DNA from: Woeseiaceae bacterium
GTDB taxonomy: Bacteria; Pseudomonadota; Gammaproteobacteria; Steroidobacterales; Woeseiaceae
DNA: 32,969 nucleotides
Assembly (NCBI GenBank): GCA_030066075.1
Contig: JASJCH010000013.1
Span: forward strand, 1 to 32,969
Reading direction: 5' to 3'
A program made the translations under genes and the position numbers. The stretch's first letter is position 1. Each line of letters opens with the position of its first letter. The notes below the pieces were generated by a model. The model saw only the letters and a list, made by a program, of their open reading frames with translations, was not told the origin of the DNA and did not search any database. This document shows, piece after piece, positions 26,258 to 32,969 of the stretch.

Positions 26258-27825
26258 GCGGCACCGGTATTGACAAACTGGTTGATGATTTCCTTGCGAT
26301 CGATCTTGCCGCTGCTCGTGCGCGGAAACTCTCTCACGGCCAACAGGTTCTGCGGCACGGCATAGCCCGGCAGCTTGGTGCGCGCGTGCTGCAGCAGGTC
26401 GCCCACCTCGGCGCCCGACGTTTCTCGCAGTTTGACCGCAGCCATTATCGACTTGCTGCCCATGTCGTCGGGAACCACGAAAGCCGCGGCCTCCAGGACG
26501 TCGGCGTGTGTCGCCAGCGCCGCCTCGACCTCATCCAGCTCGACGCGGTGCCCGCGCGTCTTGACCATGCGGTCCTTGCGGCCGAGAAAGCGCAACAGGC
26601 CGTCCTCGTGGCGCACGACCATGTCGCCGGTCCGGAACCAGACGTCCGGGAACGGTCCGAAGCTGTCCCGGTACAGGTAGACGCGTTCGTTGAGATCCGG
26701 GCGGTTCCAGTAGCCCTTGGTCAGCGTGGAACTACGGATGCACAGCTCCCCTTCCTCGCCGATGCCGCAGTCCTGATCGTCTTCGTCGATAATCAGGTCG
26801 TGCGAGTTGACCGACACGGTGCCGATCGGGACCGGCTCGGGAAACGGCTCGGGGTGAGGTGGCAAATCGTAGACCGTGCACGAGGGCGCCTCCGCCGGTC
26901 CGTAGACATTGGTCCAGCGAACGTCGGGCAGCTGTTCCATGAGTTCCCGCAGATGCTTGGGCGGAAACGGTTCACCGCCGAACAGCACCCAGCGCAGCGA
27001 TGACAGGTCGCGCTTGTCCATCGCCCCCCGCTGCATCATGTCGATGAGCGTAAACGGCACGGTGAAGACAACGCTGATGCGCTCCTTCTCGATGTACTCG
27101 GTCCAGCTCGCCGCGAACTTGGTGACCGGCTCCGGCACGAGCACGACCGTCGCGCCGGACTGTGAGGTCGAGAAGAAGTCGAAGATACTCAGGTCGAAAT
27201 GCAGCGGCGCGTGGCTCGCGACTCGATCCGCCGCGGCCAGCCCGACGTGCTGTGCGCCCCAGCGCGCGTAGCTGATGCTGCCGTGATGGCTGTGCATCAT
27301 GCCCTTCGGCTGACCGGTCGACCCGGACGTATACATGATGTAAGCGAGATCCTGGTCCACGATCCAGACGTCGGGTTTCGTATCGGCCAGATCCTTGATG
27401 TGCTGCCAGCCTGTGGTCTGCAAATCGAGTTCGACGTCGACGCCGTAAATCCAGCCCTCAAAGGTACCGGACAGCTTCGCGAGCTTCGGTGCCATCGCGT
27501 CGGCGCTAATCACGTGCCGGATGTCGCAGTCGTCCAGGATGAACTGCAGGCGCTCGGTCGGCATGAACGGGTCAAGCGGCACGAAGATCCCCCCAGCCTT
27601 GAGCGCGCCGTAAATGGCTGTTCCCAGTTCGAGGGACTTGTGCATGTAAATGCCAATGCGGTCACCCTGCTGCATCCCGTTAGCGAGCAGCGCGTGAGCA
27701 AGCTGGTTACTCGCCCTGTCGAGCTCGGCGTAGCTGAGCTCGGCGCCGCTGCAACTGAACGCCACGTGATCCGGCGTCGTCCGCGCGAAATGGGTGACCG
27801 GCGAGTGAATGAGAAAGTCGAACAT
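26254..27825 (-). CDS. Stand-alone amino-acid adenylation enzyme (prolyl-carrier-protein ligase type)
   Basis: Activates an amino acid as AMP ester and loads it on a carrier protein. From ATG 27825 (ribosome binding site AGGGA) it has 523 residues; a longer reading to 28332 is antisense or frame-shifted over the neighbouring gene. All core motifs are present: A3 YIMYTSGSTGQPKG, A4 region HAPLHFDLSIFDFF, A5 NVYGPAEAPSC, A7 WFRTGDMV, A8 GRKDRMVKTRGHRVELDEVE, and A10 FPRTSSGKIDRKE with the catalytic lysine near residue 506. The HFDLSxFD region resembles L-prolyl and D-alanyl ligases. The context of a carrier protein and an acyl-CoA-dehydrogenase-like enzyme favours proline. Hand alignment gives pocket residues D, L, F, F, L, G, V, S, C, but I would not assign the substrate from this alone. 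Stop overlaps the carrier protein start. Confidence 0.87.
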   Translation of the reverse strand: MFDFLIHSPVTHFARTTPDHVAFSCSGAELSYAELDRASNQLAHALLANGMQQGDRIGIYMHKSLELGTAIYGALKAGGIFVPLDPFMPTERLQFILDDCDIRHVISADAMAPKLAKLSGTFEGWIYGVDVELDLQTTGWQHIKDLADTKPDVWIVDQDLAYIMYTSGSTGQPKGMMHSHHGSISYARWGAQHVGLAAADRVASHAPLHFDLSIFDFFSTSQSGATVVLVPEPVTKFAASWTEYIEKERISVVFTVPFTLIDMMQRGAMDKRDLSSLRWVLFGGEPFPPKHLRELMEQLPDVRWTNVYGPAEAPSCTVYDLPPHPEPFPEPVPIGTVSVNSHDLIIDEDDQDCGIGEEGELCIRSSTLTKGYWNRPDLNERVYLYRDSFGPFPDVWFRTGDMVVRHEDGLLRFLGRKDRMVKTRGHRVELDEVEAALATHADVLEAAAFVVPDDMGSKSIMAAVKLRETSGAEVGDLLQHARTKLPGYAVPQNLLAVREFPRTSSGKIDRKEIINQFVNTGAA

Positions 27826-27839
27826 CGTATCGTCCCTGA

Positions 27840-28985
27840 TTAAAGGCCAAGCAGGCGTGCAATGATGTTGCGCTGTACATCCGTGGTACCGCTGTAAATC
27901 GTTGCGCCGATTGCATCGCGCAGGTTGCGCTCTATTCCGGCTTCGGTGAGGTAACCGTCGCCACCGTGTATCGCTACTGCGTCGAGCGCCGTCTGGGTCA
28001 GGCACTCGCTGAGATAAATCTTGCTCAAGGCGGAGCCCATCATGTCGGCCGCGCCGTCCTGCTGCTTGCGGACCGTGTCGTACAGCAGCAGACGCGCCGT
28101 CTCGAGGCGCAGCTTCATGTCCGCGATTCGGTGCGCGATAGCCTGGTGCTTGCCGATCGGGGCGCCGCCCCGCTTGCGCTCGCGTGCGAAGGCCAGGCTC
28201 TGTTCCAGCAGGCGCTGCATCGCACCGACGTGCGGCGCCAGCACGAGGCTCCGCTCCCAGCTCTGGATGAAACCGAAGATACTCGCGCCGGCGCCCGTTT
28301 TGCCCAGCATCGAGCTGGAAGGGACACGGCAATCCTCGAGCAGCACGCGACCGTAAGGGGCGGTGCGGAGTCCCATCATCTCGTCCGGCTCACTCGCCGT
28401 GTAACCGGGCGTATCGGCATCGACGAGGAAGGTCGAAATGCCCCACTGGCCCGCGTCCGGCGCCGTCTTGGCGAACACGATCGCGAAGTCGGCGTTGGGC
28501 GCGAAGGTGACCAGCGTCTTCTCGCCGTTGAGCAGGAAATCATCGCCATCGGCAACCGCAGTGGTTTCTATGGCGAACGCATCGGAACCGCTGCTGTCTT
28601 CGTTCATGGCGTGGGCGCCGATCAGCTCGCCGCGCAACATGCCCGGGACGTACTTCTCGAGTTGTTCCTCGTTGCCGAATTGCAGCAAGGCGGTCTGGAC
28701 TCCCCACAGCTGCGTGCCGAGCGCGAACGCCAGCCCGTTGTCCTCGCAGCCATAACCGAACGCTTCCATCAGGAAAGCGACGAGGCTCGCGGGGTAATCC
28801 TTGCCACCGAGTTCCGCCGGCACGCGCCAGCCGAGCACGCCGAAGTCGGCACAGCTTTGCCACGCTTCTTTCGGGAATTCGCTGTTGGCGTCGAGCGCGC
28901 CGACATCGTGCTGCAGGCTTTCTTTGCAGAACGTGACGACGCCGTCATACAGGTCGCGCTCTTCGTTGTTCCAATCGAGGTCCAT
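27840..28985 (-). CDS. Acyl-CoA dehydrogenase-family flavoenzyme, prolyl-carrier-protein oxidase-like
   Basis: Predicted FAD enzyme of 381 residues from ATG 28985; a longer reading to 29093 runs into the divergent promoter region. The N-terminal helical domain, the middle beta domain (GAHAMNEDSSGSDAFA, FLLNGEKTLVTFAPNADF) and the C-terminal domain (PIGKHQAIAHRIADMKLRLE) are all present. Two active-site features fit the PltE-type oxidases, which turn carrier-bound proline into pyrrole-2-carboxyl thioester. A glutamate is at E244 in QSWERSLVLA, and the usual acyl-CoA dehydrogenase glutamate of the YEGT motif is replaced (IYSGTTDVQ). Position, 14 bp upstream of the adenylation gene, supports joint action. 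The alternative is an ordinary acyl-CoA dehydrogenase acting on another carrier-bound acyl group. Confidence 0.85.
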   Translation of the reverse strand: MDLDWNNEERDLYDGVVTFCKESLQHDVGALDANSEFPKEAWQSCADFGVLGWRVPAELGGKDYPASLVAFLMEAFGYGCEDNGLAFALGTQLWGVQTALLQFGNEEQLEKYVPGMLRGELIGAHAMNEDSSGSDAFAIETTAVADGDDFLLNGEKTLVTFAPNADFAIVFAKTAPDAGQWGISTFLVDADTPGYTASEPDEMMGLRTAPYGRVLLEDCRVPSSSMLGKTGAGASIFGFIQSWERSLVLAPHVGAMQRLLEQSLAFARERKRGGAPIGKHQAIAHRIADMKLRLETARLLLYDTVRKQQDGAADMMGSALSKIYLSECLTQTALDAVAIHGGDGYLTEAGIERNLRDAIGATIYSGTTDVQRNIIARLLGL

Positions 28986-29053
28986 TGCGTTTCTTATGTT
29001 TATATCAGGTCGTATCGACGCCGCGTTTGGCCTCGCAGACCTGTCAAAATCTA

Positions 29054-29070
29054 GCACACATTTTGTGTGC
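29054..29070. promoter_or_regulatory. Operator-like dyad in the divergent promoter region of the peptide cluster
   Basis: Perfect arms GCACACA/TGTGTGC around TTT, in the 156 bp between the flavoenzyme gene (minus) and the split PCP-TE gene (plus). A second palindrome, TGACGTCA, is at 29121-29128. No regulator gene is in the window. Confidence 0.5.
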
Positions 29071-29141
29071 GCCAACGCTATGCAGAACGCCACAGAAAGT
29101 TGTACTGTGCCGGGGATTGATGACGTCAGTCAGTAGACATA

Positions 29142-30491
29142 ATGAGTGAGTTGAGTAACAAGCTGGAACAGCTTTCCGACACGGACAGGGTGCGCCTATT
29201 CAGGGAGCTCATGGAGCGCTCTGGCGAGTCGCCGCCACCGTCTGTCAGGGAGCTCGTGCTGGTCTATGAAGAGGGTTCAGACGCCAATCCAGAGGCACTG
29301 CGGGCCGCTGCGGCGTCGCGGCTTCCGGAGCACGAGCGTCCGACCCGTTTCATAGCCACCGGCAGCCTGCCACGGACCCCTCATGGCAAGCTCGACAGGC
29401 GCGGGTTGCCGGGTCTCGTCCGACCGGAGCAGCCCGCAACGGAGACTGCCGACGCTGTCCAAACTGGTGCTAACGGCGTTATGTCATCTGCCATCGCGAC
29501 ATTCAGCAAGGTGCTGGGCGGCGTGGCCGTCGGGCCTGATTCGAATTTCTTCGAACTCGGCGGGCACAGCCTGCTGGCTGTCGATTGCATACTGGAGCTC
29601 GAGGAAAGTAGTGGTGAGCGCATCAGCATCACGGAGTTTCTCAACCACCCCACTCCGCGCGGTATCGCGGCGCTCCTGCACGAACAGAGCGAGCGCAAGT
29701 ACGATTACATCTACCCGGTCAGTGAGAATACGTCCGGCCTGCCCGTTTTCGTCTTCTCGTCGGCACTCCTGGCCTACGCGCTGAAACCGCAGAGGGAAGA
29801 CTGGAGCATCTACGGTGTGCAGTTTCGGTGGCGCGACGACGACGACCGCGAGATTCACTACGACAGTGTTCAACACATGGCTGAGTTCATTGCCGCCGAA
29901 ATCTCCCACCTCTGCGGCCACGGCGACTTCCTGCTGATCGGCTCGTCTTTCTCGGCGATGGTGGCGTTCGAGGTGGCGCGACAGCTGCAGTCAACCGGGC
30001 GCGAACCCGCACTGACAATTCTCATCGAACCCTCGCTGCTGCATGGCCGCCGCGCGTGGTTCGAGTTCGATCTCCACAAAGCGGGGAAGCTGAAACAGGG
30101 CCAGAATCCCTATCTCAAGTGGCTGCTCGTCAACAATCCGCTCCGTGCACGTTTCTGGCGCAGGCTTTCGGAGCTGTCCGCGAAGCGCCGGGAAGCGGTA
30201 TTGAGCGACGGCAGTCCATCCGGAACCCGCGAAGAAGCCGACGCCTACGAATTTGCTCGCACCAAGAGTCTCCGTCTCAGGTACCAGCCGTCCGAATATT
30301 CGGGCCCGTCGACGCTGATTGCTTGCCTCGACAACGCCTGGCTTATCGGCCGCGATTGGCAGCCACGGCTCAACGAGGACTGCCTGATGCACATTCTCGA
30401 CACCGATCACCGCGGCATATTGCGGGACCCGTTCATGTCGAGGTCCGTGGTTCCCGTCGTCGTCGAGGAGATCGAACAGAGCGTGACCTGA
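29142..30491 (+). CDS. Split NRPS half: adenylation C-terminal subdomain, PCP and thioesterase
   Basis: A 449-residue protein with three recognisable parts. Residues about 36-90 are only the end of an A domain: LVLVYEE, RLPEHERPTRF (A9 region) and LPRTPHGKLDRRGL (A10, lysine K83). The ATP-binding core A1-A8 is absent. Residues about 110-175 are a carrier domain with FFELGGHSLLA (S143). Residues about 195-449 are an alpha/beta-hydrolase thioesterase with nucleophile S269 in GSSFSA, where the usual final glycine of GxSxG is serine, and H423 in DTDHRGIL. The first 35 residues form a probable amphipathic helix (LEQLSDTDRVRLFRELMERS) before a PPP stretch. The start ATG 29142 has a poor ribosome binding site. 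The missing A1-A8 part is in the convergent gene 5 bp away. Confidence 0.85.
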   Translation: MSELSNKLEQLSDTDRVRLFRELMERSGESPPPSVRELVLVYEEGSDANPEALRAAAASRLPEHERPTRFIATGSLPRTPHGKLDRRGLPGLVRPEQPATETADAVQTGANGVMSSAIATFSKVLGGVAVGPDSNFFELGGHSLLAVDCILELEESSGERISITEFLNHPTPRGIAALLHEQSERKYDYIYPVSENTSGLPVFVFSSALLAYALKPQREDWSIYGVQFRWRDDDDREIHYDSVQHMAEFIAAEISHLCGHGDFLLIGSSFSAMVAFEVARQLQSTGREPALTILIEPSLLHGRRAWFEFDLHKAGKLKQGQNPYLKWLLVNNPLRARFWRRLSELSAKRREAVLSDGSPSGTREEADAYEFARTKSLRLRYQPSEYSGPSTLIACLDNAWLIGRDWQPRLNEDCLMHILDTDHRGILRDPFMSRSVVPVVVEEIEQSVT

Positions 30492-30496
30492 GGGAA

Positions 30497-32969
30497 CTAC
30501 GCTCTTCCGGTCAGGTACTTGTCGACCAGGGCGTGCGCCTGGTCCTCGGGCAGTGCGGCAAGCAGGTCCTCCAGCGACCGCCCGTCCCATGGAATGACCG
30601 CCACTTCCGGCCCGGAGGCGCTCAGCGACTGCTCGATGGATTCAATGCCGATGCGGTAGCCCCGGTGCTTGACCTGTTCGTCGATGCGGCCCAGGTAGTA
30701 GAGCAGGCCATCGCTGCCAACCCTCACGCGGTCCCCGGTTCGATAAGCACGGCCATCTTCGTCAAGCGGATGGCTGACAAACCCGCCATTAGCCATTCCA
30801 ACGTAACCTTCGGCGATGCCGTGTCCGGCCAGCACCAGTTCGCCGGATAGCCCGCGCGGGACCGGGTTGCCATAAGTGTCGGCGACGAGCGCTTGCGTCA
30901 GGCTCAGGGGCCGGCCGATCGGGACGGGCTCGCCGGCACCCTGTTCAAGTGGGTGGACCGTGCTCCAAACCGCCATCTCGGTCGGCCCGTACTCGTTAAA
31001 GAGAGCGGCACTGGCCGCGCGTCCATAGTGGTTCCTGATAGTGGTTGCCGTGCACGCCTCTCCGGCAACGATCACGAGCTTCATGGAATCGAGCGGCTGC
31101 TCGCTGATGCGGCAGATGTCGCTCCACTGCCCCGGGAGACACAGCGTATGGGTAATGCCGTCGCGATGAATCAGCTCGGCGACAGCGTCGGCCGCACGCG
31201 CAGTCTGCCGGTCGACAAGCCGCAGGCAGCCTCCTGTCGACAAGGTCCACCACAAGCCAGCGACGGCGCTGTCGAAAGCGAAGCTGGATAACAGCAGAAA
31301 CGTCTCGGGCGGCCAATTCGAGTAGACCTCGCTCCGCTCCGCGGTCGAGTACACGGCGGCGCCGTGACTGACACGCACGCCCTTCGGTTTGCCGCTCGAC
31401 CCGGACGTGTAGACCACGTAAGCGATATCGCCGGCTGCGTTCGTTGCCGGCGTCAGCCCCGAACTCAACGCGTCGCTGAGCGAGTGGCAGCGATCGACGC
31501 AACCGTCAGGCGCCTGCAATCCATCCTGGAGCAACACCAGCGGCCGCCCGGCATCGGCCAGGATGTGCTCGATTCGGGACGGCGGATAGTTCACGTCGAC
31601 CGGCAGGTAGCTCCGCCCCGAGCGCAGCGCGCCGATCATTGCCGCGATCATCTCCGGCCGCCAAGAGCCGATCACCGCGACGGTCGTGTCGTCGTCGCCA
31701 GTGACCGAATCGATATAACCAGCGATGGCGTCGGCGCGCGCCGCCAGCTCACCGTAGCTGATCTCGCGTTGGTCACCGTCTGTATCCCACCGCAACGCCG
31801 TAGCGTCGGGTTCAGACTCCGCGTGACGGTAGAACGCGTCGTGCAATTGTCCGGTCGACGCCGGCGCGGTGGTTATCCGCTGCCAGTCTGCGCGCAGTTC
31901 CTCGAGGCCTTTGTCGCCAATGAGGCTGCAGCGCCGCCAGTCGGTGTCGACATCGGCCGCGAGACTGGCGAGCAGCGCCTGGTAGTGATCGAAAATTGCC
32001 GCCAGTTCCGCGCCGTCATAGACCCCGGTGTTGAACTCAACCGCAAAGGTCAGCCCCTCGTCGGACGTGATCACGAAAAACGTCAGGTCAAACGCCGTGC
32101 CCGCATAGTCGAGCTCCTCCACCTCGAGCACTTCGCGCGACAGCAGACTGGGCTGGGGCGCCGTGGACACCAGCGTGAACAGTGTGGAGAAAAGCTGGCC
32201 GCCGCCAGCGCGTGCCGGCGCGAGGCGCGCAACCTCGTCCAGCGGCAAACCGCCGTGTGCTATGGCATTGCCGACGACCGACCGTGTCTCCTCCAGCACA
32301 TCGCGGAACGTCGCGGCTGCCTCGAGGTCCGGCCGCACGATCAGGACGTTCTGGAAGCAGCCCAGGGCTGCCTGTTGCTGCGCGCCGACTCGCGTCGAGA
32401 ACATCGTGGCAAGGTGAATGTCATCGCGGTCGTAGTAGCGACCCAGCAACACTGTCCAGGCCGCGAGAAACCACTGGTACAGCGATACGCCTTCCCTGGC
32501 GGCTGCGTCACGACACTGTTCCGCGAGGCCAGCGCGTGCCGGCGCGCGAATCAGCGCCCCCTTGCCGTCCCCTGCGACACTGTGCGTTCCTGCCAGGGGC
32601 AGAGGCCCGGCGACCGGCAGATCGTCCAGGCATGACCGCCAGAACTGCTCCAGTGCCGGACGCCTGGCATCGAGGCTCGTTCTTTGCTGCTCGTAGGTAC
32701 TCACCAGGTTCGGCGGCGGCTGAAGTTCGGACGCTTCACCGTCGTACAGCGTGCTCAATTCCGCGGTCAGCACGTCGACGGCCTGGTGGTCGGCAAGGAT
32801 GTGGTGAATGGCGACCACAACCGCGGCCTGCCCTTTTCCCTGGAAGACGTGTACCCGGAGCAGTTCTCCCTCCTCCAGTCGGAACGGCTTAAAGGGTCCG
32901 CGGCAGTAGCGGCGGGCTTCCTCCCATGGATCCCCGTCGCAGACCACCAACTCTAACGGGATCGCCGCG
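30497..32969 (-). CDS. Split NRPS half: condensation domain plus truncated adenylation domain (5' end outside window)
   Basis: Open to the window edge; about 823 residues are visible, and roughly 90 or more N-terminal residues of the C domain are missing. The C domain has the catalytic motif HHILADH (the last usual glycine is His) and FSTLFTLVST. The A domain has A3 IAYVVYTSGSSGKPKG, A4 FDSAV, A5 NEYGPTEMAV, A6 GELVLAGHGIAEGY, A7 YRTGDRV and A8 GRIDEQVKHRGYRIGIE. It then stops about 45 residues after A8: A9, the A10 lysine and any carrier domain are absent. The last 26 residues, including LLAALPEDQAHALVDKYL, look like an amphipathic helix rather than A-domain sequence. By hand alignment the pocket residues are D, S, A, C, I, A, E, V, W; I do not assign a substrate. 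More modules may lie upstream. Confidence 0.9.
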   Translation of the reverse strand, partial: AAIPLELVVCDGDPWEEARRYCRGPFKPFRLEEGELLRVHVFQGKGQAAVVVAIHHILADHQAVDVLTAELSTLYDGEASELQPPPNLVSTYEQQRTSLDARRPALEQFWRSCLDDLPVAGPLPLAGTHSVAGDGKGALIRAPARAGLAEQCRDAAAREGVSLYQWFLAAWTVLLGRYYDRDDIHLATMFSTRVGAQQQAALGCFQNVLIVRPDLEAAATFRDVLEETRSVVGNAIAHGGLPLDEVARLAPARAGGGQLFSTLFTLVSTAPQPSLLSREVLEVEELDYAGTAFDLTFFVITSDEGLTFAVEFNTGVYDGAELAAIFDHYQALLASLAADVDTDWRRCSLIGDKGLEELRADWQRITTAPASTGQLHDAFYRHAESEPDATALRWDTDGDQREISYGELAARADAIAGYIDSVTGDDDTTVAVIGSWRPEMIAAMIGALRSGRSYLPVDVNYPPSRIEHILADAGRPLVLLQDGLQAPDGCVDRCHSLSDALSSGLTPATNAAGDIAYVVYTSGSSGKPKGVRVSHGAAVYSTAERSEVYSNWPPETFLLLSSFAFDSAVAGLWWTLSTGGCLRLVDRQTARAADAVAELIHRDGITHTLCLPGQWSDICRISEQPLDSMKLVIVAGEACTATTIRNHYGRAASAALFNEYGPTEMAVWSTVHPLEQGAGEPVPIGRPLSLTQALVADTYGNPVPRGLSGELVLAGHGIAEGYVGMANGGFVSHPLDEDGRAYRTGDRVRVGSDGLLYYLGRIDEQVKHRGYRIGIESIEQSLSASGPEVAVIPWDGRSLEDLLAALPEDQAHALVDKYLTGRA

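Noticed and set aside
27826-28332. N-terminal extension of the adenylation gene (to 692 residues)
   Set aside because: It runs through the flavoenzyme gene in another frame; ATG 27825 with AGGGA gives a standard A-domain start.
29054-29070. Lux-box quorum-sensing site
   Set aside because: The dyad has 7-bp arms and a 3-base centre and does not match the usual 20-bp lux-box pattern.
31364-32635. Plus-strand ORF of 423 residues in the NRPS gene
   Set aside because: Antisense to a C-A didomain with all core motifs; arginine-rich shadow composition.

Overview
The window looks like a chromosome segment of a GC-rich gammaproteobacterium. The main evidence is two conserved gene blocks. One is yafS-rnhA-dnaQ divergent from mltD, as in Escherichia coli but without gloB. 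The other is tig-clpP-clpX-lon-hupB-ppiD in the canonical order. REP-like palindromes of the GTAGGAGCG...CGCGA type fit Pseudomonas or Xanthomonas-like lineages. I cannot name a genus.

Layout. 1-806: 5' part of a TviB-type UDP-N-acetylglucosamine dehydrogenase gene, cut by the window edge. 819-2327: nhaB. 2383-4251: dnaQ, rnhA and yafS on the minus strand. 4328-9203: mltD, fabI and a secreted DUF305/LVIVD fusion on the plus strand. 9251-10567: a glutamate/dicarboxylate symporter. 10687-19585: the protein-quality-control block (ppiD, tRNA-Asp, tRNA-Val, hupB, lon, clpX, clpP, tig, tRNA-Leu), all on the minus strand. 19672-23688: poorly characterised envelope and other proteins, including a probable 30-residue membrane peptide that is too short for routine calling. 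23950-25974: a TonB-dependent receptor. 26018-32969: part of a nonribosomal peptide cluster that runs off the right edge.

The peptide cluster is the most interesting part. A carrier protein, an adenylation enzyme and an acyl-CoA-dehydrogenase-like flavoenzyme form a minus-strand operon resembling the PltL/PltF/PltE type, which makes a pyrrole from carrier-bound proline. Next to it, one termination module (C-A-PCP-TE) is split inside its adenylation domain. C plus A motifs A1-A8 lie in a minus-strand gene. The end of the A domain with the A10 lysine, then PCP and TE, lies in a plus-strand gene. The two genes converge with 5 bp between their stop codons. Read together, the halves make one A domain with almost no gap or overlap, and each broken end carries a short helix-like extension.

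Other notable structure: eight copies of a 23-bp REP-like palindrome in two covarying subtypes, one of them inside the yafS reading frame; a lon gene whose best start signals are in a different frame from its body, suggesting a single-base frameshift; a heat-shock-type promoter candidate for lon; a clear sigma-70 promoter and structured leader for hupB; and a strong hairpin just upstream of the tig ribosome binding site.
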